Below, piece by piece: positions 52,099-63,452 of a stretch of DNA of 64,000 nucleotides. The stretch is from Scalesia atractyloides (lineage: Eukaryota > Streptophyta > Magnoliopsida > Asterales > Asteraceae): assembly GCA_947069175.1 (NCBI GenBank), contig CAMTDV010000003.1, forward strand, positions 29,724,853 through 29,788,852, written 5' to 3'. The position numbers were made by a program, and so were the translations under genes. The notes beneath the pieces are model-generated. The model worked only from the letters and a program-made list of their open reading frames with translations. It was not told the DNA's origin and searched no databases. How positions within the stretch are numbered: the first letter of the stretch is position 1; each line of letters begins with the position of its first letter.

Positions 52099-54801
52099 TG
52101 TCACACCCTCAATTTCCACTTGCGGAGTTTTACCGCGAGGCGTGTGAACAAACCAGAATCTGAAACACTAGTACGTCGAACGACTCTATATGATTTGATA
52201 ATACGTTTTCCAAAAATCATTTGTTTAACCATTCATCGTAGATTTTATATTGTCTTAGTTAGTTACCAATGTTTAGCGGAAGCGTTAGTTTTTATGGTTG
52301 AGCGGAAGCATAAAATAAGTAGTGAAACGGGCGCCAACACAAACGCCAAAACCAATGAAAAACCCAAAACAATGTTTGTAAATGAGACTCGATAAAAGAT
52401 GTCTTGATCAATGCAAGTGAGTGCACCTAGAGCTCCTAGCGTCCTGAGAAACATGTAAAGAAACAAGTGTTAACATTAAAGATGAGTGAGTTCACAGGTT
52501 TTCATAAATTCGTTTGTTCGATTATGAGTTTGTTTCCCCCGTTATCCCTAACCTGGGATAACGATTTAGTTCCATTATTCCCAACCCGGAATAATACTGA
52601 TAGTTCCATTATTCCTACCCCGGAATAATACCGATAGTTCCATTATTCCTAACCCGGAATAATATTGTTGATTCGTAAATAAGTTCAATGTTAACATATA
52701 TAGGTAGCTAGCCTAAAGTTATGTCACGTAAGTGTTCGCGATCGAAGCTGACTGTTGTGCCTCCGTGTTGCCAGGCCTATCACTGACCATGGCGAAGTTA
52801 GGCCAAATTATTCACCCGTTGACCATACCCGGTCGGCTAGCGCGACTAGCTCGGATGGGGCTTGTCGGGCCCAGTAGTACTACTTATAATTTCCCCGCTA
52901 TTTAAACCCAATACTAACGATCCGAGAGATTGTCGAGGACTTATGTGATATAGCTGCTTAGTGACCATAACGTTACATTAACATTAACTTAGTTACCGAA
53001 TAGTTATGTGACGTTAAATTTGTATAACGTAAAGAGATTGAGTTTGAAGAGTGTATACATGTTTCTCCCCCTGTTGTTTAAAACCGGATAAAATTAGGGC
53101 CGTGAACTCACCTTTAGTTGCTCGGTTAGTGTAGCAAAGAAGTCGTAAAGGATGGGACCGCTAATTGCGTCCTAACAAGCCAATTGATTTCAAGTTAGTG
53201 TGTGAACACACCAATACAAAACTCTACACATAATTTACGCACAAAGTGATACACACAATCAAAATTCCCAACACTCAAACATGCATGCAAGTATCCTCAT
53301 GTGAACATAGTAATCAAAACAATTTATCATGAACATAATCCAATCCATGCAACACTTTGGTGCACACATTCACAAGTTATCAAGTTTCAGCTTACATACT
53401 CATAATTCGGCTGTTTTCTAGGATTTTTATAAAATAGTTCCAACGCTCCAAAAATTCCAATTATTTTACAGCAGGTGACAACTATACTGTAGAAATTTAT
53501 ATAAATTTTTCAAGTCCTAATACTTTACCAATTAACCATAAATATTAATATACTAGGCTGCAGTCAGATTCGTCGCTTTCTAACTGCAGTCCACGGAAGA
53601 ATTTATTTAAAAATCACCGATCGTCCAATTAACAAAATTCCAGTGGGAGTTGTCCGGAAATTTCCATACCTAGTTGCTGTATAAATTTCATGATTCGACT
53701 CCCTACAGATTATAAAATCCAACTCGATAAACAACTAACAAAATTTCAGGATTTCCACAGTTTTAGTTACTGAACTTAATTGGCCACTTAAAAATATCAA
53801 ACGACTTCAGAAAAATATGAATCCAGCGCCATTAGATTCGTTATTCAAATCTCTACGTTTTAGACTTCAGAAAATCCGTTTTTCGACAACTAATGACCGA
53901 GTTACAGCCAGTTGAAGTCGGCTGTAACTATCATTCAGCAACCTGTTTCAGCATTTTATCACAACTAATTCGAATAACCGTCGATACAATGAACCTAGGC
54001 GATCAAGAACTGATTTTTCCAATCATAGATCAATACATATATCATATCCATGCAAACCCTAATCAAAATCTCTAGTTTTTATAAACAAAACACAGCCTAT
54101 GTTTCCAGATTTCGAACAAACATCAACTTGCAAACATCATCAATAAATCGGCTAACATAACCCTACATTCAAGCATATAATCCGAATATGATCTTGCAAA
54201 CAATTATAATCCTAACCTTTAAATGATCAAAAGAATCGCGACCGAGGATGAAGATGGAGTTGTAACGAGCTGCTTGCGGTCGAGGGACTGAAAGGAGGGC
54301 TGCTCGCGATCAAGGGACAAGAGGGCTGTTTGCGATCGAGGAGGTGAACAAGGGGCTGATCTCGCGACCGAGGGTAGTGTAGCAAGGCTGCCGTCGGCTT
54401 CTTTAGATATTCGGGTTTTTGTGTTGTGAAGAAAGCATGCATGTGTTTGTATATATAGGCGCAAGAGATGAGGGAAGGGAATGGGTTGCGGTTTGGGTTT
54501 GTTCTCGCGGCCGAAAGGACTTGGGTGGGTCGGTTTGGGTTGTTTGCTCGCGACCGGATGGTTTGGGTTTAAAACTTGATCCCCAAGTTTAGTTCCTTGA
54601 GTCGCAAGAAAAGAGGCCGGCTCGTGTCGCGGTTCGGCTCGATTCATTTGTTTATTTACTACGTCTATACATTATAACTAACATAAAACACGAACTCGGA
54701 TATCACATAATAACACACCAACTTATAAACGTTTAATACGTAGCACATAATTTATTCGACAAGTATTGCGTTTAAGTTATCCGAAAAACCGGGATGTCAC
54801 A
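52099..54801 (-). repeat. Gypsy-3 5' LTR
   Basis: The 2703-bp LTR pairs with 40594-43335. It lacks about 39 bp present in the other copy near 42720-42758 (absent at about 54222). TATATATA lies at 54450-54457 (complement). The hairpin repeats are at about 52534-52664 and the leader minisatellite at about 54235-54390. Confidence 0.95.
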
Positions 54802-54806
54802 CACTT

Positions 54807-55641
54807 CGCGATTCTGGAAGGGTTTCCAAAATGCTTGGGATACAAAGATAAGATTTAGCACTACCTTCCATCCTCAAACTAATGGACAGTCTGAACGTAC
54901 CATTCAGACTTTGGCGAATATGCTTAGATCATGTGCACTTGAGTGGACGGGAAATTGGATGAATACTTGTGCTTGGTGGAGTTTGCCTACAATAATAGTT
55001 GGCAAGCTAGCATTGACATGGCACCATTTGAATTGTTATACGGGTGAAAATGTCGAGCTCCTACATGTTGAGATGAGGTCGGAGAAAAGATGATTGAGGG
55101 TCCTAAACTCGTACAGATCACGAATGAAAAGGTTGCTATTGCTCGTGAGAAACTCAAGGAAGCTTAGAGTAGACAGAAGAGTTATGCTGATCGCCACCAA
55201 AGGGCTTTGGAATTTAATGTTGGTGAAAAAGTTTTCTTAAAAGTCTCACCATGCAGAGGTGTCCGACGTTTTGGTATAAAGGGAAAACTGAGTCCTCGCT
55301 TTATCGGACCTTTTGAAATTTTGGAACGAGTTGGCGAAGTTTCTTATCGGTTAGTTTTACCATCACAATTGTCTCACGTGCATAATGTGTTTCACATTTC
55401 ACTATTACGTGGGTATAATTACCATCGTCTCCATGTTGTGAACTATTCTCTACACGAGATTCGTGAGGACTTATCGTACGAAGAGGAACCAGAGGCTATC
55501 TTGGATCGACAAGAACGCGTGATGCATAAGAAGTCTTTTCCGTTTGTCAAAATCTTATGGAAAAATCATCCAGAACGTGGAGCCACTGGGGAATCAGAGG
55601 ATGCGATCCGTTCTCAATATCCGTATTTATTCGAAACCTAA
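54807..55641 (+). pseudogene. Gypsy-2 integrase, C-terminal part
   Basis: This continues the integrase after the Gypsy-3 insertion. RFWKGFQNAWDTKI and NGQSERTIQTLANML hold the catalytic Glu. A frameshift near 54950-54990 and a TGA at 55091-55093 break the core. The C-terminal region is open from 55207: KVFLKVSPCRGVRRFG, the GPY/F module PRFIGPFEILERVG, and HNVFHISLLRGY. The chromodomain-like tail has ILWKNHPERGATGESEDAIR, where relatives have Trp instead of Gly after AT. It ends at TAA 55639-55641. Confidence 0.92.
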
Positions 55642-55880
55642 GGTTAGTATTCCTAATGGTTTAATTTGCATATATGAAACTTACTTGTGTGTCTTTCCGA
55701 CTCTTTTGCATCGTGTTTGCAACTCAGTTATCGTTATTCGCGTCGTTAATATGTAACATGAATAGTATATTATATTCGTAATTGCAAATTTCATGGACGA
55801 AATTATTTTAAGGGGTAGAGAGTTGAAATGCTCGTATTATATAGTGTTATACAACATTAATTTCGAGGACAAAATTTATG

Positions 55881-55896
55881 TTAAGAGAGGTAGAAT
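55881..55896 (+). other. Polypurine tract of Gypsy-2
   Basis: TTAAGAGAGGTAGAAT directly precedes the 3' LTR. Confidence 0.85.
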
Positions 55897-56026
55897 TGTA
55901 ATATACGAAACTTTCAAAACCCTAATAAAATAAATGTCATAAGTAGAGAGTAGAGTGACATATTATTATGTCGGATATTCAAATGTCTAGAACGTTGGTT
56001 AACTTTTAACCCCGAATTAATTAAGG

Positions 56027-56078
<52 letters not shown>

Positions 56079-58549
56079 TAATAAAAATAAAGGTATATTA
56101 TAACAAAGGAAATGAAAGTATTTTAACAATTAAAGATTTTGGTAAAAGACACACTTTTGTTGTGATTACGCTGAACCGACAAAAAAAAGAAAGAAAAACT
56201 ATAATATTGAAAACAAAAAGATGATTAAAGAATTAAATAACAATTAGAATTGTGTTTCTACAAACAAAAAAAAGGAAATGAGTTAAATACGGAGGGAATT
56301 GTACAACAAACATTATTTCCATATCTCAAACAATATTGACGCTAATTCCTTTCTTTCCACAACTTCTTCGCGTACATTGCGGGATCTAGTATCTCTTTCA
56401 AACAATGCAATGCCCCTTTTAATGATATCATTCAATCCGTTTCATTCCCTGTGACACCTTTTCAAAAGCTAGTCGTTCATCATCGCTCAACCCTTCTGTA
56501 AACCTTCAAGTGTGCAGACGAAAGTGACGCAGCCGACCACCTGTTTGAATCTACTTTTTCCAGTCCATCTCGCCTGCAATACGTCTAGTTGGAGTCGCAA
56601 CAAATCTGTTGAGCACCACTACCACATCGATTGGCTTTGCGGTAAGCTTCGTTATTGATTCGTCGTCTCTCGATTTGTAGCTTTAGACTGACCCACTTTC
56701 GTTTCATGAATCACTCTTAGTTCTGCCAGTCGCTACCGTCATACCGACAACCGATAAACCTTGAGCCTCATCAAGCACACGCATTGTTCGATCATCGTCA
56801 AGCCGCAACCCATTACTCTCATATCCATCTCGCTTGACGAATAAGGTAACGATGTTAAATCCTCCGCTTATTGTAGTTGTTTCGTTGTCTATAAGATGTC
56901 TAAATTAAAAGGTCTATAAGATTTTTTTTTACGAATCCACCCCTACTCTCGCATGACTTATAGTTATATATTGAAACCAATATAACTAAATAAAGAACTT
57001 TAATTAATATACGAATTCAAGCAATCTGCAAGTTTTATAGTTGGTGGGGTGGTGGAAACTCAGCTCGTGGATTAGATAAGGATTAGAGAAGAAGACAACA
57101 TTTATTTTAGTTCTTTTCTGTTTTGATTTGTAGCCACCAAACTTAATTACAAGGGAATTCATAAAAGAGAATATATACATAAATATATATATATATATAA
57201 TATACAAATAGTATAAAATATAAACCAATGTTGTTCGTTTTGGGAAAACTGAATGAGTTAACCATATATTATTTCTTTTTTTTACGTTAAGGTAAATGTA
57301 TTTAAACGATGTATAAGTGAGTAAATAAAGATATCCATTACTGAATTATTCATACCTAGAACATTAGGGAAAAGAATTAATACTACTAATTGTAACCACA
57401 CCAAGTATTCTTATGGGAATCCTATATAAACAACAACACAACAAAGTACAATAATTAATATTATGTAATAATATTGTAGGGTTTGGTGACATTTGATTCA
57501 AGCTTAAGATTTACTACGATCATCGCTAATCGCTTAAGGTACGGATTCTATGGTGTCTCGCTTTTAGTATAATATATATTGTTTTCTATTTCTCATAGTG
57601 TACGGATATTCGGTCCATTACTCGTAGCGTAACGTGGCTATTCTTTTCATAATATAATTATTGCCTTTAATACGCATGCGATAGGTTACATTTTTTTACA
57701 CTCATTGTCGCATGTTCCCACAAGTTTTATTATTTATTATTGATCATTGGCTAGATGTGATATAGCCTTAGTGTATCGTTAGTGTATTTGCCTTGAGTTG
57801 AGTGAATCGTTTTATTGACCTCAATACCCGAGCATATCCACCTATGGGGACATAGGGCGTCATCATAGGCACAGTTGACGTGCACAATCCGTGGCGGTGT
57901 GAAAGGCCCACGGCGTCTCTATATTGTATTGTGTGCTAAGTGATTGCACTTATTGATTATTGAGAGGCGTATGGATCGATCCTAGGAGTGTAAGTGTAAG
58001 TGTAAGTGTTACTGGTAGTGGGATAGGTGTGAGTGTCCACATCCCCTCTACTTAGTGGTGCATTGGATCTGCAGCTAATGTACAAAGTGTTAGTGTTTAT
58101 TGTTAGTGGCTCACATGGGTATTTCTATTTTACCTTTATGGTATTCATCAGTGATCGTTCAACGTATTATATTGGTTGCATTATTAAAGTGTTTATTGTA
58201 TTGCTTCTAGCATTAATGTGTTAGTGCTATTGTTTCTCCGTTACTGGGCAATTTTTGGCTCAGCCGTTTCTTATTCTTGTTTTGTTTTATTATGTCTTAA
58301 ACAGGTACTCAGGGAAATCGGGGAAATGTGTGAAGAGTGATAATAAAAAGCTAGAGTTGGAAGCAAGGAGTTTAACAGAACTTTATATTTAAATAAACCT
58401 AGACATTAATGTTTTTCTGTTGAGACAGTTATGCCGTCTGGGGATTTTTGTTTTTAAACCTATGGAATTTATGTTTTAATTAAGTTATTAATTATCTCTG
58501 ATTACCGATTTGTGTAACACGTCAACCCTAATCTGGGTGGGGTGTTACA
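55897..58549 (+). repeat. Gypsy-2 3' LTR
   Basis: The 2653-bp LTR runs from TGTAATATACG to GGTGTTACA and pairs with 34239-36839. It has a longer AAT/ATA trinucleotide tract (56028-56085) than the 5' copy. TATATAAA is at 57423-57430. The TSD CATTG follows. Confidence 0.95.
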
Positions 58550-58554
58550 CATTG

Positions 58555-59767
58555 AGACCTATGCAGAATGTTTTTCATTTAGTTTAGTGACTATTAATGG
58601 ACCAACAAGAAAATCCACATTGATGAAAAACAAACTTTTATGGAGCTAATGTCACATATCCAGATAGTTGAGTTTTTCTAAGAAAAGAGAGGACTGAATT
58701 TGCCAAGTTTGAGGAAGAAATTCATTGTTGAGTTTAAAGAGGTCGGAATTTGCAAAAATGATGGGTAATAAAAATTTCCTTAGAATATATTGAAATTCTG
58801 GCATTTTTGAAATTCAGACGTGCAACAGTATTCCGGTGGTTCCGACTACAGATTGTCAAGGGATGCATAAGATCTGGATTTGTTAGTTTGTGATCATAGG
58901 AAGTTTAGATTTTTAGATCATGACCAGATTGATGTTTTAAGGTTTGAGTCCCGAGTCTTTGTATAAGCTGGTTAGCAGGATTAGCGTCAAGAAGATGCAT
59001 CTGTATTGTCGATACTTAAATGATATTAGAGTGCTTTCAAGATATTAGATACACGACAACTTTGTGATAGTCTAAAGGTCAGAATGATTAATATTTGAGC
59101 AGCTGAATTGTTTTTTGGACTAACCGCCGGGGAATTATGATGTTTATTGATCAAGTTGCTTCTGAGACTAACGAAGAAGACTATCGTGACGGAAGAGGAA
59201 GAATGTGAATCTGATCGTGGAAGAATGTTTCTTAGATCACAATGTGTTACTAGATGATTTGTTATCCGATGAAGATTTGCTATTTGTGGAGATTACCGTT
59301 TACACTAATCAATCATTCAGGAGTGTGCTTAAAGGTGATTACGGAAAACGGGATTTTAGATTTTCATGGGTATTCACAGGCTTGAAGTTTACAGGTGTGG
59401 TGATTTGAAGTTTCTATCAATTGCAGGTTGGGGTTTTTGAAGATCAAGAGATTGAGCTAATGTGGTAGATCAAAAATCGAACGTGGGTGTGATTAACGTT
59501 GAAACAGAGAAGTTGCATTGATTAGTTTCAAGTTGGTGATAATTCGTGAAGATTGCAGTTAAGCAAATCAGAGGAGGTCGGGAACCGTGCAAACAAAGAA
59601 CTGAAAATTCATTTTAGGGGAGCTTATTGGTGATAATGCAAACCCGAATCATTAATCAAGGGGGAATTACTTGAAGATATCAAATGCTTGATTGAATTTG
59701 AAGAATATTCAAACACGACTCTCATGTTTGAAGATCAAGATTCGACAGTGATGTATAATGGGGAAAT
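58555..59767 (+). other. Internal 3' part of non-autonomous Copia and PPT
   Basis: No pol or gag motif is recognised. A 67-codon ORF at 59205-59408 (MNLIVEECFLDHNVLLDDLL) is unassigned. The PPT AATGGGGAAAT at 59757-59767 precedes LTR-B. Confidence 0.5.
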
Positions 59768-60229
59768 TGTTAGTGCATATTATGTGTGTCCGTCACTGTG
59801 CAAATAGGCTGGATAGAGCGTATGTTGAATATTATATAGATGAGATATGAGCACATGACTTCAGAGAGGATAAGAGAGGTTCATACGGATGTAACTCATT
59901 TATACGAATGTAACTCATTCATACGGATGTAACACATTTGTGCGGATGTAACTCAACCGCACAGATGTAGCTCATCTACACAGAAGTACTCATCTGTCCC
60001 AAATCCTCATGTATAAATAGTGTCATGCGTTCATCGTTTGATAAGTTTTTGGACTTTAGAGGAGAAATGCCAGAGAGATGTGTTGATGCTCTCTGCAGCT
60101 TTTAAACGATGTAAACTCTTTCGGTGTGAATGGAATCATTCAACTTATGACTAATCTAACGAGAATTCTACTGAATTAGTTCTATCCTATCAAAACTTCC
60201 ATCTAAAAACGCCTTATCCGGAACTTTCA
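59768..60229 (+). repeat. Copia-type 3' LTR (LTR-B)
   Basis: It runs from TGTTAGTGC to GGAACTTTCA. It is homologous to LTR-A but has about six copies of a ~19-bp unit ACGGATGTAACTCATT (about 59883-59995) against about three in LTR-A. TATAAATAGTGTCAT lies near 60013. Confidence 0.8.
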
Positions 60230-61520
60230 CTAGTGAAAATAAACAAAACAAGTAACAAATAATATTTAAGGGGAAATGTTATGGGCTGAGATCCATATTC
60301 ATAACCTACCCAAAATTGAAAGGTTATCTTATGTTATCACTTCTCTATACAAACTCCCGCGGTAGTGCTGTACATCGGCCCACAACCCTAACACAACACC
60401 ACCACCTAACCGTCACCAACTAACTTCTCTATCGGAACACCACTGTCGTCATCACCATCTTTGTGTAATATCTTTCTCTTTTTCTCTCTCTTCAGAAAAA
60501 GACTAAAGCTCCAACAAATGTCACCATCACCATCTACGCTTTCTTTCTTATGATCTGCAATCAAAAGTGAGGGTCAAAGGTTTTGAGGGGAGTGGAGTCT
60601 CCAGTGGCCACCTAATCTCTGGTGGTGACAGATATGGTTGTATGTCTATTATGTTGATTATCCCAAGCAAATGTCAGGGTTTTGCTCAAATCAGTCGATA
60701 CTTTTCTTAAAATACGAATTAGGAATTAGGGTTCTTGATCAGAACTCCTATTCTTGTTTGGTAAATGACCTTGCAGACGGTGGGAGTGGTTGTGCACTAA
60801 ATATAAGTACAATAAGCAAACAATATTGTACAAAATCAAACAGGAAAAGTACCTCATAATATAATATTGCAAATTAATATAGGGAAATTAGACATATAAT
60901 TAGACTTTGAAATTTCTTTTAGACGGGTGAAGTATTTTGTATGATTGTAGGAAAATATAACATTAATTGTGGTAATTTTCTATCACTAGAAGAAATTTAA
61001 AGATTTTACGCACTCTTTTTCAGTTAGTCATATGAATTTGTTGATGAACTAATACTTTTTATGTTTACATGTGCATAATGAAATACAATTATGTAAAAAC
61101 AAAATCATCATTATTGATCCTAGATAAACAATCTTTAAACAAAATGGCAAGTGATTTCAACTAAGATAGAAAATAGTGTGCGGAATCAGAAATCAAACAT
61201 TCAAGAAGACAAAATGCTGAATTTTCAAGTTTATATCACTTTGAAAAGTTTAAAATGTGATAGTAGGATTATTGGCTATTATAAACTAATACTTAAGAAT
61301 TCTGTGTAAGTGAAGGACAATGGAGTGTGTATGATGTATTAATGCAAAGCAATACTCATTTACTTTTCGTGGGATTTATTCTTTGTTTATAGAGGATGAT
61401 TGGTATGAATAAACATTTATTTATTCATGCACTTGACCTATGAAAAGTTTCTTTTTAGTATATTCATTGAATTCATTATTCCATTGGTTACCTTAGGTTT
61501 TTCGCACAACTTATCGGATA
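60230..61520. other. Unassigned flanking DNA
   Basis: No recognisable gene is present. 60300-60620 has gene-like composition (CACCACCA and TCTCTCTTTCTC runs, many short stops) but no domain. The rest is AT-rich. Confidence 0.3.
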
Positions 61521-61529
61521 TGGCAAGTA

Positions 61530-63160
61530 CACCCTAAAACGTTTTGACCATAAGAGACTCAGCGGAAATACCGACTCAAAAATTCTTTCTTTATTGACTA
61601 TATGACATACTTGAAGGTCCATTTATAAAATGTTGGACACTTTCTTGTAAGGATTTACAACATTCATTCTTGATTAATCTTGTTAAATGTAATACATAAA
61701 TACAAGCTATGAGACCACTCTTCCCGTACAATCCTTGCTTCTTGACTCGATCTTCAGTCCTTTAAATTCCATAATGATAATAATTCCATGCAATTGGTGA
61801 CATTATTCATAATTTTAAACATTCGTAATTAAATGATCACTCCATATTCTTTCTATTCATGCTAATCCTTTCGATTATCTTTCCTTGTACGATCTTGCAT
61901 CCAAATCGTCAAATCTTTGTAAGTCAACAATAGTATACCTATATTTTCATTTTATTCTCAGGACAATAATTAGTAACGTTAATACTCATACATATTGAAG
62001 CCATGTATATATATATATACAAGCTCTTACATACCACTTATATTCCCAAATGATTATACTAACATATTCTAGCCACAAGCATCCATATAAATAAGTCTTA
62101 TACATACAAACCTATGCGCATGCTTATTTCTATTCGTGCTTACCTATGGATTCCACAACTAGCATGTAAGTAAGCCATACACATACATGCTTACATACTT
62201 ATTCATCCCTGACAAGCATTATCACATCTCAATAAGTTCACATGACTCCTTATTAGTTATTTTTACTTATCGGGGTTCATTAAGGGTTATGGGACAGGTT
62301 TTAGGAGGTACGGAAGTCATGGTGCAAATAACTAACAAATCAACATGTCAGGTTTATGAGGAGCGTCGGCGACGCCTCCTAGAAAGTTACGTCGATCCTC
62401 ATTTGCGTAGACAGTTGATTAGAGCATTAGGAGAAGGGGGCAGCGTCGGCGACGCCTAGGGAGGCCGTCAGCGATGCCCCCTCTGTGTTGCCGACACTGT
62501 GTTTCCTTGTTTAAGCTTACACAACCCGTTTTTGATTCCCGTTCCAACCCGAACTGACTCGTAATGTCCCGTAGCATCCCATAACATTCCGTAAGCTTCC
62601 CATATTCTTTTAACACTTAACCCCATGTCCTCTTAATCAAATCTATACTTCTATGATACTTTCTTGATTTTGACCTGTTCAATTATTCTATGTTATTTCC
62701 AACATAGCTAACTATTTACGACCTAGTACAACAATGCTTGCGTTAGTACTATAATTACTTAAACATTCTTACATGATTCCCATTCCATAATCATCCAAAA
62801 CCCATACCCGACACATACTTTATACATTTTGACCCGTTCACTTCTATCATGAATTCCAACCGTGAATGACTTTCGATGACTTACCACAACAATACGTACC
62901 TTGATTCTTACCCTTACCCGTAAATTCTTACACGATCCCCTGTATTCAACATAACAATATTCGTTTACCAAAGAAGAAGTGATTTCGGAAAGCATTTACC
63001 TTATGCGTCCGTATTCGTATCCGCTTCCTTGCCTCCTCTTGACCCGTTAGCCTTTTGTGCTTGAGTCCATCTAGACATGACTCCTATTCGTTCACACTAT
63101 CCAAAGAACATGGTACAAGCTCCTGATACATGATCTTACCAAAAACATACATTAAACCCG
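61530..63160 (-). repeat. Probable Gypsy LTR fragment related to 31360-34107
   Basis: Shared order with the solo LTR at 31360: a GCGGAAATACC-like start region, a palindrome cluster (GCGTCGGCGACGC at about 62363 and 62443), TTACCTTATGCGTCC and TTGACCCGTTAGCC near 63000-63055. Ends and TSD are not resolved. Orientation is by analogy. Confidence 0.4.
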
Positions 63161-63163
63161 AGT

Positions 63164-63452
63164 TTGTTGATGCACTTTATGTCCGTCACTGTGCGAATAG
63201 GCTAGAAAGAGTGTGTATTGAATATTGTATAGATTAGATACGAACACACGACCCAAGTGCTAAAAGAACTGGCTTGTACGAGTAAAAATGACACTTGTAC
63301 GAGTGACAATGTGCCTCGTACGAGTGATAAACATCTCACTCGTACGAGTGAGCTTATGTGGTTCGTACGAGTGACATCTTGTCACTCGTACGTGTAGGTC
63401 CACCTGAGGATCAAGTTAAACTAGTTCCTTGTTCATATAACATACACACAAG
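63164..63452 (+). repeat. Copia-type LTR fragment (LTR-C)
   Basis: It starts TGTTGATGCACTTTATGTCCGTCACTGTGCG-like, matching the start of LTR-B, through GTGTATTGAATATTGTATAG. U3 then has an array of about six CTCGTACGAGTGA units (63276-63395), including the perfect 18-bp palindrome CTCACTCGTACGAGTGAG. The downstream part is replaced by the minus-strand LTR that follows. Confidence 0.6.

Larger units (their letters stand above)
40594..54801 (-). mobile_element. Gypsy-3: youngest Gypsy element, minus strand
   Basis: This Ty3/gypsy chromovirus is inserted in the Gypsy-2 integrase gene. The exact TSD CACTT lies at 40589-40593 and 54802-54806. LTRs are at 52099-54801 (5') and 40594-43335 (3'); they look almost identical apart from about 39 bp missing in one and scattered substitutions, so insertion was recent. 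Its own length is about 11.45 kb without the solo LTR 46747-49496. Order on the minus strand: LTR, PBS, acidic ORF, gag, protease, solo LTR insertion, RT-RNaseH-integrase, duplicated PPT region, LTR. gag and protease are disabled. Confidence 0.95.
34239..58549 (+). mobile_element. Gypsy-2: Ty3/gypsy element split by Gypsy-3
   Basis: This is a Tekay/Del-like chromovirus on the + strand. Its own length is about 10.1 kb after removing Gypsy-3 (40594-54801 plus one TSD). Order: 5' LTR 34239-36839, PBS 36844-36855, gag, candidate intron, protease, RT, RNase H, integrase (interrupted), PPT, 3' LTR 55897-58549. The TSD CATTG is exact at 34234-34238 and 58550-58554. Multiple frameshifts, a large gag deletion and the insertion make it inactive. 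Confidence 0.95.
30433..60229 (+). mobile_element. Non-autonomous Copia-type element, heavily nested
   Basis: A 5' LTR (about 30433-30811) with PBS and a PPT plus 3' LTR (59768-60229) of the same family face each other across the nested insertions. Own internal sequence is only 30812-31359, 34108-34238 and 58555-59767, about 1.9 kb, and I recognise no gag or pol in it. The LTRs differ at many positions and in the length of their U3 array, so the element is old, or the ends derive from two related copies. A clear TSD was not found. Confidence 0.55.

Noticed and set aside
54219..54647. Minus-strand 142-codon ORF in the Gypsy-3 5' LTR
   Set aside because: It lies in the LTR leader around the TATA box and minisatellite; no domain is seen, and the homologous 3' LTR region has two shorter frames instead.
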